Below, piece after piece: positions 15,586 through 21,608 of a DNA stretch of 21,608 nucleotides. The DNA comes from JBMYZL01 sp965661765 (GTDB lineage Bacteria > Bacteroidota > Bacteroidia > Flavobacteriales_D > Sanyastnellaceae). Each line of letters opens with the position of its first letter. Positions within the stretch are counted from its first letter, which is position 1. Location of the stretch: positions 1 to 21,608 of the forward strand of contig CBFIFE010000047.1 of the NCBI GenBank assembly GCA_965661765.1, given 5' to 3'. Made by a program: the position numbers and the translations under genes. The notes beneath the pieces are model-generated. The model searched no databases, was not told where the DNA came from, and saw only the letters and a program-made list of their open reading frames with translations.

Positions 15586-15954
15586 ATGAAAGGAAAGAAG
15601 AATCAGCGTCATTCGGCCGATGAGGCAGACGGAATGGTCTACAGCACAAATCCGAACGCCACATTTGCGGATCTTTTCGCAGGCTTGAAGAGCGAGGCGT
15701 CATCGGATTCCTCACCGCAATCCGCCAAGGTTTATGTCAGTTTGGACCGCAAAAAACGAGCGGGCAAGCCGGTCACGTTGGTGGAGGGTGTGCCGGAGGA
15801 GGATTTGGAGGCTTTGGGCAAAACGCTGAAGCAATTGTGCGGGGTGGGAGGGACAGTGAAATTGGGCCAAATCCTGATTCAAGGGGACTTTCGCGAACGC
15901 GCAATTGAAGCATTGAAGGAGCGCGGGTATCAAGTGAAGCAAAAAGGTGGATGA
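15586..15954 (+). CDS. SUI1/YciH family translation factor
   Basis: 122 residues, a bacterial relative of eIF1 (SUI1 fold, as E. coli YciH). The N-terminal 45 residues are polar and probably flexible. The SUI1 domain spans about 47-120, with KVYVSLDRKKRAGKPVTLVE, then LKQLCGVGGTVKLGQILIQG and a final helix FRERAIEALKERGY. Homologues affect start-codon fidelity and may act under stress. The stop codon overlaps the start of the next gene as ATGA (15951-15954), implying translational coupling with an RNA methyltransferase. It starts 78 bases after sucC. Confidence 0.88.
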   Translation: MKGKKNQRHSADEADGMVYSTNPNATFADLFAGLKSEASSDSSPQSAKVYVSLDRKKRAGKPVTLVEGVPEEDLEALGKTLKQLCGVGGTVKLGQILIQGDFRERAIEALKERGYQVKQKGG

Positions 15955-17138
15955 ACAATTTTGATGCGTTGGAGAGCATTTCGGGGGCCCCGAGGTACTT
16001 CTCGAAATGCCTTGCGGCGATGGAAGGCCTGCTTGTGGCAGAGCTCGAGGCGCTCGGTGCGGCCAATGTGGAAAAGGTGCGGCGGGGTGCCAACTTTGAA
16101 GCGGACATGGGCACGCTCATGCGCGTGTGCATCGCCAGTCGCCATGCCTTGACGGTCTTGCGTCCGGTCTATGCGTTCGAAGCGGCCACTCCTGAGGTGC
16201 TTTATGAATTTGCCCTTGGTTTCGATTGGGGAGCGGTGATGGCTCATGATGCCACTTTTGCCATTGATGCCACCATCCACTCAGAACATTTTCCCCACTC
16301 TCAGTATGCCCTCTTGAAACTCAAGGATGCGATTGCCGATCATTTCCGCACCAGTTCACGTGGCATTCGTCCATCAGTCGATCGGGAGCGCCCAGATGTT
16401 CGGGTGCATTTGCACATCAGCCATACAGAGGTGACGTTGTCGTTGGATGCCGCGGGAGAAGCCCTGTCCCGCAGAGGTTACCGTCCTGAAGGCGCAAAGG
16501 CGCCGTTGAATGAATGCTTGGCCGCTGGTTTGCTCGGGCTGGCCGGGTGGAAACCCGGGGTGACCTTGTATGATCCCATGTGCGGCTCGGGAACATTCAC
16601 CACAGAAGCGGCCTTGTGGGCAACGGGCTGGCCCATCAATTGGCACCGCCGCAACTTCGCTTTCATGCAATGGCGGGGGTTTGATGAGGAGGAATGGTGG
16701 GCCGTTCGGGATGCCTTTCGCGCAGAACGAGAGCCAGTCCAGACGACAATTTACACATCCGATTGGGACTTTGGCTCGGTGTCACGCACGCGCCAATCCC
16801 TTTCGAACATGGAATTGGATGGCGCGGCGGAACTGGGCAGAATGGACTTCTTCAAAATGACGCCGAGGACCGATGAGGGCATCGTCGTGCTCAACCCGCC
16901 GTATGGAGAACGTTTGGAGCAGGACGATTTGGTGGCGTTTTATGAGGCCATCGGCGATCGGTTGAAATTTCATTGGGGTGGTTTTTCTGCCTGGATCATT
17001 TCAAGTGATCAAGAAGCGTTGAAGCGCGTCGGACTTCGCCCTCACCGGCGACACACGGTGTTCAATGGGTCGCTCGAATGCAGGTGGGCGGGATTTGACA
17101 TCCGCGCCACGGAGCAGGTTCCGGCGGCAGGGTCTTGA
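15951..17138 (+). CDS. THUMP-domain class I RNA methyltransferase (RlmL N-terminal/YpsC-like)
   Basis: 395 residues. A THUMP-type RNA-binding region covers about 50-165, followed by an N2-guanine-type Rossmann methyltransferase: SAM motif LYDPMCGSGTFTTEAAL (about 207-223) and catalytic NPPYGER (315-321), preceded by VVLNP. This matches the N-terminal half of E. coli RlmL and stand-alone relatives, which methylate a guanine of 23S rRNA (G2445 in E. coli). The RlmK half is absent, as in most non-proteobacterial members. The exact target is inferred from the family. It overlaps the SUI1-like gene by 4 bases and ends just before a bidirectional terminator. Confidence 0.88.
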   Translation: MNNFDALESISGAPRYFSKCLAAMEGLLVAELEALGAANVEKVRRGANFEADMGTLMRVCIASRHALTVLRPVYAFEAATPEVLYEFALGFDWGAVMAHDATFAIDATIHSEHFPHSQYALLKLKDAIADHFRTSSRGIRPSVDRERPDVRVHLHISHTEVTLSLDAAGEALSRRGYRPEGAKAPLNECLAAGLLGLAGWKPGVTLYDPMCGSGTFTTEAALWATGWPINWHRRNFAFMQWRGFDEEEWWAVRDAFRAEREPVQTTIYTSDWDFGSVSRTRQSLSNMELDGAAELGRMDFFKMTPRTDEGIVVLNPPYGERLEQDDLVAFYEAIGDRLKFHWGGFSAWIISSDQEALKRVGLRPHRRHTVFNGSLECRWAGFDIRATEQVPAAGS

Positions 17139-17140
17139 GC

Positions 17141-17178
17141 AAAAAAAAGCCAGCTTCTCCTCAGAAACTGGCTTTTTT
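17141..17178. terminator. Bidirectional terminator between convergent genes
   Basis: GCCAG (17149-17153) pairs with CTGGC (17168-17172), with an inner TTCT/AGAA extension and a small CCTC loop. Eight As (17141-17148) precede the stem and six Ts (17173-17178) follow it, so both strands have a U-tract. It lies between the RNA methyltransferase (+) and the T9SS-sorted protein (-). Confidence 0.88.
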
Positions 17179-17198
17179 GTTGGGCAAACGGCGAGATG

Positions 17199-18107
17199 TC
17201 AATGCTTCTGAACCTGTTGGCGGTAACGACGTTGTGCGGCCCAAGCTTCGATGACATAGTGGCCGGCAGGCCATTCTTCCAAACCTGCAATCCAACGGCC
17301 GCGCACATTGTAGGCCTCGTCCACTTGCTGTCCATTCATCGCGAAGACGCGAACGACGTCGACGGGCTCAGGAAAGATGACCGACACGTCGCCGGAGGTT
17401 GGGTTGGGGTATGCTTGGAGGGATTGGGTTTGGCCTGAATGGGCAACCACAGACTGTCCGATTTGCACATCCTCCATGCTCCGAACCTCGATTTTGTGCT
17501 CTTCATAAGTGTAATGGAGCGGGCCTGTGATGGTGTAGACTTCGCCCAATGTCCATCCTGCCTCTGGAATGTACATGTAATCGTTTGTCTTCACTTCGCC
17601 GCTGCCATCGTTGAAAATGGCCTCGCCGTAATCGGCATCGGGCGTTGTGCATTCAGCACCTGTGATGGTGACAAGGACGCCTTCGTAAGGTTCGCCTGCG
17701 CTGCCGAGCGTGCCCGTTGGAACGGTTTCCGGCGTGACGGGGTTGCCCGTGGAGATGACTTCGAAGCCGGTGACGTTGATGAGCTCGGTGCAGTCGAAAT
17801 ACTCGGTGACTTCCGCCGTGATGATGACTTCGTCACCGATGTTCGGCAACTGGGTGTTGTCGTACACGAAGACACCTGACCACGGACCGCTGCCGTCTTG
17901 GAGGAAATAGCCGATGACACCAGAAGTCGCGCTGGTCATTTCATTCGCACTGATGACACCGGTGGTGGTCACGATTTGGCCGGCGAGGGGAGAGGCAAAC
18001 AACTCTCCTTGGACTTGCTGAATGGTGTGGGTGACGGTTTGGCCAGAGGCCCCCAACAGACAGAAGGTGCAAAAGATGCTGAAAGCAATGCGGTAAAGTG
18101 TGCTCAT
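17199..18107 (-). CDS. T9SS-sorted secreted protein with OB-fold-like domains
   Basis: 302 residues from the ATG at 18107 (the open frame extends to 18164, but MSTLYRIAFSIFCTFCLLGA is a normal signal peptide). The mature part (about 25-215) resembles the OB-fold-like module found next to secreted nucleases in Bacteroidota and Bacillus YhcR: GQIVTTTGVISANE, GYFLQDGSGPWSGVFVYDN, IGDEVIITAEVTEYFDCTEL, then a second partial copy, EPYEGVLVTITGAEC with AIFNDGSGEVKTND. No nuclease active site is present. The last 70 or so residues are a type A T9SS sorting domain (LQAYPNPTSGDVSV, then VFAMNGQQV and WPAGHYVIEAW). Export by T9SS with surface attachment or release is expected. The binding target is unknown. 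Confidence 0.85.
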   Translation of the reverse strand: MSTLYRIAFSIFCTFCLLGASGQTVTHTIQQVQGELFASPLAGQIVTTTGVISANEMTSATSGVIGYFLQDGSGPWSGVFVYDNTQLPNIGDEVIITAEVTEYFDCTELINVTGFEVISTGNPVTPETVPTGTLGSAGEPYEGVLVTITGAECTTPDADYGEAIFNDGSGEVKTNDYMYIPEAGWTLGEVYTITGPLHYTYEEHKIEVRSMEDVQIGQSVVAHSGQTQSLQAYPNPTSGDVSVIFPEPVDVVRVFAMNGQQVDEAYNVRGRWIAGLEEWPAGHYVIEAWAAQRRYRQQVQKH

Positions 18108-18165
18108 GCGAAGCGTTTTGATGGAAATTTGCGGCAAAATTGACCCACAAAAGCCAAACTTCAAG

Positions 18166-18954
18166 ATGGAATTTCAATTTTCTTCCACAGCTCCTGTTCG
18201 CAGGCGTCCGGTCATGTTGATCACAGGGGCGACATCGGGCATCGGTGAGGCCACAGCGCGAGCTGCCGCTGCAACTGGCGAATTTGCATTGATTGTAACG
18301 GGCCGACGGGCGGATCGGCTGGAGGGGTTGGTGCGCGTGTTGCGGGCAATGGGGGCAGACGTGGAGAGCCTGGTGTTCGATGTGCGGGAACGTTCTGTTG
18401 TTCAAGCGGCTTGTGCGGCCATTCCGATGGATTGGGTTCCGCAGGTTTTGGTGAACAATGCGGGGCTTGCGGTGGGGCTTTCATCCATCGATCAGGGGGA
18501 ATTTGAGGATTGGGACCGGATGTTGGACACCAACGTGAAAGGGTTGTTGAACGTGGTGCGGATGCTGGCACCGCGCATGGGGTCTGGCAGCAGAATTGTC
18601 AACGTGGGGAGTGTGGCGGGGCGCCAAGCGTACCCCGGAGCGGCCGTTTACAATGCCTCCAAGTTTGCCGTGGACGGATTGACCCAAGCGATGCGAATGG
18701 ATTTGCTGCCCCGTGGCATTCAGGTCATCCAGATTGCCCCGGGCGCAGCCGAGACGGAGTTCTCGATCGTGCGGTTCAAAGGGGACGAGGATCGGGCGTC
18801 GTCTGTCTATGCCGGTTTTGAACCATTGTCAGGGGAAGATGTGGCGGAAACGTTGTTGTTTGCTGTGACGCGACCGCCTCACGTGTGCCTTCAGGACATC
18901 CTCATCATGCCCGCGGCTCAGGCGTCTGCTTATCACTTCAACCGCTCATTGTAA
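18166..18954 (+). CDS. Short-chain dehydrogenase/reductase (YdfG-like)
   Basis: 262 residues of the classical SDR family. The cofactor motif TGATSGIG is at 20-27, followed by an Arg pair (GRRADRL) that suggests NADP(H). NNAG is at 97-100. The catalytic triad is Ser149 (VGSVAGRQ), Tyr162 and Lys166 (YNASK). Similarity in pattern and length to YdfG suggests a 3-hydroxy acid or small-alcohol dehydrogenase, but the substrate is not defined. I chose the ATG at 18166; upstream in-frame codons would overlap the divergent T9SS-protein gene. The stop TAA overlaps the next ATG as TAATG, indicating coupled translation. Confidence 0.9.
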   Translation: MEFQFSSTAPVRRRPVMLITGATSGIGEATARAAAATGEFALIVTGRRADRLEGLVRVLRAMGADVESLVFDVRERSVVQAACAAIPMDWVPQVLVNNAGLAVGLSSIDQGEFEDWDRMLDTNVKGLLNVVRMLAPRMGSGSRIVNVGSVAGRQAYPGAAVYNASKFAVDGLTQAMRMDLLPRGIQVIQIAPGAAETEFSIVRFKGDEDRASSVYAGFEPLSGEDVAETLLFAVTRPPHVCLQDILIMPAAQASAYHFNRSL

Positions 18955-20648
18955 TGCATACATATAATGTAAGGAATTGGATGGGGCTCCGCTTTGGCCT
19001 TCACTTGGTGGTGGTGCTGATCGCAGGTGGCTGCGGTTTTCAATCCGAACAGGCAGATTTGATTCTGCACAACGCCACCGTGTTGACGATGACCGGTGTG
19101 GGCCAAGACGTCGGGCAGGAGCAAGCCATCGCTGTCCGTGCGGGGCGAATTGTCGGTGTCGGGAAGGAACGCGAGATCCTGAATCGTTTCCGGTCTCCGC
19201 GTCGGCTGGACTTGCGCGGCCATGTGGTGATGCCAGGATTGGTGGATGCCCATGCGCACTTTCTGGGGTACGCGGAAGGTCTGACGCAGGTGGACCTCGT
19301 GGGGACAGCTTCATGGGCGGAGGTGGTGGAGCGTGTGGCGGCCTTCGGCCAAACCTCCTCCCTCCCTTGGGTCATCGGTCGCGGTTGGGACCAGAACGAT
19401 TGGCCCAATCCTGTCTGGCCGACCCGAGCGGTGCTGGACTCCCTGTTTCCAGATCGCCCGGTCTTCCTCGCGCGGATCGATGGACATGCGGCCATTGCCA
19501 ATGGCGCGGCGCTGGCTGCTGCGGGGCTGGATGTGACGAGCCAATTTGATGGGGGAGAGTTGGTGCGAACACAGGATGGCAGTTTGTCGGGCGTGCTCAT
19601 CGATGCGGCCGTAGCGCCTGTGGAGGCCGTTGTCCCGTCATTGGATGATGCCACGCGTTTGGCGGCTCTTCAAAGTGCAGAGGCCCGCCTGTTCGAAGCG
19701 GGTCTCACCGCTGTTGTGGATGCTGGATTGGGTGTGGAGGATTTGGCATTCCTCGAACGCGCCTATGCTTCGGGTGAACTCCGCATTCGCACGTGGGCTT
19801 GGGCTTCGGATACGCCGGAATCGCACGCGCATTGGTTGCAGCGGGGCCCATTGAATGCGGATCGCTTTTCAGTGAAGGGGTTCAAGTTTTATCTCGATGG
19901 CGCCCTGGGCTCACGAGGTGCCGTGTTGCTGGCCCCATACAGCGACAGGCCGGATTGGCATGGGCTCCGGCTCGAATCGGACCTCGATGCACTTCGGAGT
20001 CGCTTCGCAGCGTTGAGGGATGCCGGCTTCCAGGTGGCGACACACGCCATCGGGGATAGCGCAAATCGTGTGGCCTTGCAATTGTATGCAGAAGTGTTGG
20101 AAGGCATGAATGATCGGCGCTGGCGGATTGAGCATGCCCAGGTCGTGGCCAAATCCGATATCCCAACCTTTGCCGAAAACGCCATCATCCCCTCCGTGCA
20201 ACCGACCCACGCGACAAGTGACATGTATTGGGCTGGTTTGCGGCTCGGCCGAAACCGTCTTCAACGGGCGTATGCTTACCGGGATTTGCAAGGTGCATTG
20301 GGGTTGTTGGCATTGGGCACAGACTTTCCGGTCGAGGACATTGATCCGCGCAAGACGTTTTATGCCGCTGTCGCTCGACGCGACCTCAAGGGCGAGCCTC
20401 AGGCTGGGTTTCAAATCGACCAAGCTTTGACGCCGGAGGATGCGCTCCGCGGGATGACCTTGTGGGCGGCTTTGGCGAGCTTCGAAGAAGACGGGCTGGG
20501 CACAATAGAGACAGGCAAGTGGGCGGATTTCACGGTGGTGGACCGGAATTGGTTGAACGTCGACCCCTCAGAAGTGTTGACATCGGAGGTGGTGGCGACG
20601 GTGGTGGCCGGGGATTTGGTCTACCAGGATGCCAGAAAGTTGAAATAG
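18954..20648 (+). CDS. YtcJ-type amidohydrolase, predicted lipoprotein
   Basis: 564 residues from the ATG at 18954; an alternative ATG is at 18981. The N-terminus is a lipoprotein-like signal (LHLVVVLIAGGCGFQSEQ, lipidated Cys27 predicted), so the enzyme is probably anchored outside the cytoplasm. The metal-dependent hydrolase motifs follow YtcJ/COG1574 order: VMPGLVDAHAHFLG, then FKFYLDGALGSRGAVLL, ATHAIGDSANR, WRIEHAQVV and LGTDFPVEDIDP. The C-terminus has the usual composite beta sheet (GKWADFTVVDRNWL). It likely hydrolyses an amide or related bond of a small molecule; the substrate is unknown. It is coupled to the SDR upstream and lies 3 bases before the SCO1 gene. Confidence 0.9.
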   Translation: MHTYNVRNWMGLRFGLHLVVVLIAGGCGFQSEQADLILHNATVLTMTGVGQDVGQEQAIAVRAGRIVGVGKEREILNRFRSPRRLDLRGHVVMPGLVDAHAHFLGYAEGLTQVDLVGTASWAEVVERVAAFGQTSSLPWVIGRGWDQNDWPNPVWPTRAVLDSLFPDRPVFLARIDGHAAIANGAALAAAGLDVTSQFDGGELVRTQDGSLSGVLIDAAVAPVEAVVPSLDDATRLAALQSAEARLFEAGLTAVVDAGLGVEDLAFLERAYASGELRIRTWAWASDTPESHAHWLQRGPLNADRFSVKGFKFYLDGALGSRGAVLLAPYSDRPDWHGLRLESDLDALRSRFAALRDAGFQVATHAIGDSANRVALQLYAEVLEGMNDRRWRIEHAQVVAKSDIPTFAENAIIPSVQPTHATSDMYWAGLRLGRNRLQRAYAYRDLQGALGLLALGTDFPVEDIDPRKTFYAAVARRDLKGEPQAGFQIDQALTPEDALRGMTLWAALASFEEDGLGTIETGKWADFTVVDRNWLNVDPSEVLTSEVVATVVAGDLVYQDARKLK

Positions 20649-20651
20649 CAC

Positions 20652-21479
20652 ATGATGAAACAGCTGATTGCCTTGATGGTGACCTTTGCGGTAGCGGTCG
20701 GAATTGGATACCAAATCCTCAAGCCAGCACCTAACCTGCCGATCCTCGAACCCAGTGACATCAACCCAGCGTTGATTGATGGCGACCTGCGGCACAAGAC
20801 ACAACATCGGATCCTGCCATTTGGGTTGATCAACCACCTTGGAGATTCGGTGGGATTGGATGACGTCGCAGGCAAAATCTTGGTGGTCGACTTCTTTTTC
20901 ACGCGATGTCCCACCATTTGCCCCATCATGACAGAAAACCTCACGGAGGTTCAAAAGGCCATCTCGGACAGGTCAGATGTCATGATTTTGAGTCACAGCG
21001 TCACCCCTGCGGCGGACAGCGTCCCGGTTTTGGCGCGTTATGCAGAGCGCTACGGGGTGGATGCGCGACGCTGGTGGTTGTTGACGGGAGACAAGAAAGA
21101 GGTGTATCGGTTGGCCAGGCGCAGTTATTTCACGTGCTTGGAAGAGGGAGATGGCGGGCTTCAGGATTTCGTCCATACAGAGAACATTGCTCTGGTCGAT
21201 GCACAAGGGCGCTTGCGCGGCATGTATGATGGGACGAGCAAAGACGCTATGGATCAGTTGATTGATGATTTGGAAATCTTGAAGGAGAAAAAAGATGAAA
21301 AAAACCAAGGTGGGTTTGTCGACAGTAAGGATAAGATGGAGTACATTTGCAGCCGCTTAGACGCCCAGCTCAATGGAGCAGGGATTCAGCAAGAGTCGAA
21401 AAAGAGTTTTCAACATTTGGTTGTCGAAACGAAAATTCACTCTAACTTTGTTGTCCGCTTTGAAACGAGCATTAGATGA
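20652..21479 (+). CDS. SCO1/SenC family copper chaperone, with anomalous C-terminal extension
   Basis: The frame encodes 275 residues. An N-terminal membrane anchor (about 5-22) is followed by a thioredoxin-like SCO domain. The copper-binding CxxxC is Cys86/Cys90 (FFTRCPTICPIM) and the conserved copper ligand is His175 (FVHTENIALVDAQGRLRG). SCO proteins help assemble the Cu-A centre of cytochrome c oxidase on the periplasmic side. The domain ends near residue 210 (LIDDLEILKEKK). The remaining 61 residues match no SCO feature and overlap the promoter and leader of the probable rRNA operon. A one-base slip in an A6 run (21288-21293) would end the protein at a TGA at 21296-21298 (about 215 residues, the usual size), so the extension is suspect. 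Confidence 0.85.
   Translation: MMKQLIALMVTFAVAVGIGYQILKPAPNLPILEPSDINPALIDGDLRHKTQHRILPFGLINHLGDSVGLDDVAGKILVVDFFFTRCPTICPIMTENLTEVQKAISDRSDVMILSHSVTPAADSVPVLARYAERYGVDARRWWLLTGDKKEVYRLARRSYFTCLEEGDGGLQDFVHTENIALVDAQGRLRGMYDGTSKDAMDQLIDDLEILKEKKDEKNQGGFVDSKDKMEYICSRLDAQLNGAGIQQESKKSFQHLVVETKIHSNFVVRFETSIR
21315..21349 (+). promoter_or_regulatory. Probable rRNA operon promoter P1
   Basis: The -7 box TACATTTG (21342-21349) fits TAnnTTTG exactly and is followed by CAGCCGCTTAG. This closely resembles the TACCTTTGCACCCGC-type start region of Bacteroidota rRNA promoters. A TTTG -33 element (21315-21318) lies 23 bases upstream, slightly longer than the usual spacing. It lies inside the nominal 3' end of the SCO1 frame. 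Confidence 0.6.
21421..21450 (+). promoter_or_regulatory. Probable rRNA operon promoter P2
   Basis: TTG (21421-21423), a 19-base spacer and TAACTTTG (21443-21450) match the Bacteroidota consensus TTG-N19-TAnnTTTG exactly. It lies about 100 bases downstream of P1, giving the tandem arrangement common for rRNA operons. Transcription would begin near 21457. Confidence 0.65.
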
Positions 21480-21504
21480 CGCCGTGAGGCTGATATCGAT
21501 AAAC

Positions 21505-21514
21505 GTTCTTTGAC
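21505..21514 (+). promoter_or_regulatory. boxA-like antitermination element
   Basis: GTTCTTTGAC closely resembles rRNA boxA (GCTCTTTAAC in E. coli, GTTCTTTGAA in Bacillus), the RNA site for NusB-S10. It lies about 50 bases after the P2 start and just upstream of a hairpin, the expected order in rRNA leaders. Confidence 0.65.
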
Positions 21515-21529
21515 TTGATGCAGCAGCCC

Positions 21530-21558
21530 GGACTTCATACAGAGATGTATTGAAGTCC
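21530..21558 (+). other. Leader RNA hairpin with GAGA tetraloop
   Basis: GGACTTCATACA (21530-21541) pairs with TGTA-T-TGAAGTCC (21546-21558). This gives a 12-bp stem with one bulged U (21550) and a GAGA (GNRA) loop at 21542-21545. No T-tract follows, so it is not a terminator. A structural or processing element of the rRNA leader is likely. Confidence 0.7.
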
Positions 21559-21608
21559 AACAAAATCCACTGTCCCCCCGGACGGTGGTGTCTGGGATCT
21601 TTCGGGAT

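Larger units (their letters stand above)
21457..21608 (+). other. Probable 5' leader of an rRNA operon (16S gene beyond window)
   Basis: No convincing protein gene occupies this stretch. It contains a boxA-like element and a strong hairpin, and ends in a GC-rich segment (CCCCCCGGACGGTGG onward) that may be the 5' half of the 16S processing stem. The 16S start sequence itself is not reached, so the assignment is by leader features only. Confidence 0.6.

Noticed and set aside
21357..21563. Minus-strand 68-codon open frame at the right edge
   Set aside because: It lies opposite the promoter, boxA and hairpin of the probable rRNA leader, has no recognisable features and no promoter.

Overview
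The window looks like a chromosomal segment of a fairly GC-rich member of the Bacteroidota, most likely a marine Flavobacteriales-type bacterium. The signs are a type IX secretion (T9SS) C-terminal sorting domain, the GC-x-x-P-x-A-x-NYNP cysteine repeats common in secreted proteins of marine Bacteroidota, a Bacillus-order fadN-fadA-fadE operon, and promoters of the Bacteroidota type (TTTG/TTG then TAnnTTTG). No mobile element, CRISPR array, tRNA or phage gene was found. Genes are closely packed, often with 3' overlaps or stop-start overlaps. The genus cannot be named from this sequence alone.

Layout. 1-1441: 3' part of a secreted Cys/Asp-rich protein ending in a dockerin-like EF-hand module, then a strong terminator. 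1499-3028 (-): SulP anion transporter with its own promoter. 3149-5999: a small sugar/surface-glycan group, comprising an RmlC-like cupin (+), a Gfo/Idh/MocA oxidoreductase (-), an unrecognised protein (+) and a family 2 glycosyltransferase (-). 6011-12019 (-): a complete fatty-acid beta-oxidation operon, marR-fadN-fadA-fadE, with the glycosyltransferase directly downstream. A palindromic operator lies just upstream of marR, and a tandem repeat plus a 36-base purine tract fill the fadN-fadA gap. 12098-14177 (-): LolD-like ABC ATPase, O-methyltransferase, and a second secreted Cys-rich dockerin-like protein. 14296-17138 (+): sucC, an SUI1/YciH-like factor and an RlmL-type RNA methyltransferase, then a bidirectional terminator. 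17199-18107 (-): T9SS-sorted OB-fold-like secreted protein. 18166-21298 or 21479 (+): SDR dehydrogenase, YtcJ-type amidohydrolase lipoprotein and SCO1/SenC copper protein, probably one operon. 21315-21608: tandem promoters, boxA and a hairpin leader that look like the start of an rRNA operon whose 16S gene would begin just outside the window.

How the parts fit. The fad cluster supplies the acyl-CoA dehydrogenase, hydratase/hydroxyacyl-CoA dehydrogenase and thiolase steps, with a local MarR repressor as the likely acyl-responsive switch. sucC feeds the TCA cycle. The SUI1-like and RNA methyltransferase genes are translationally coupled and both act on the translation machinery. Three secreted proteins carry two different kinds of C-terminal module (dockerin-like and T9SS type A).

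The most useful leads are the rRNA leader at the right edge, the SCO1 reading frame that runs through it past an A6 run, the overlapping palindromes at marR, the repeat inside the fad operon, and the recurring C-terminal dockerin-like module. I did not find convincing evidence for a wholly new multi-gene system.
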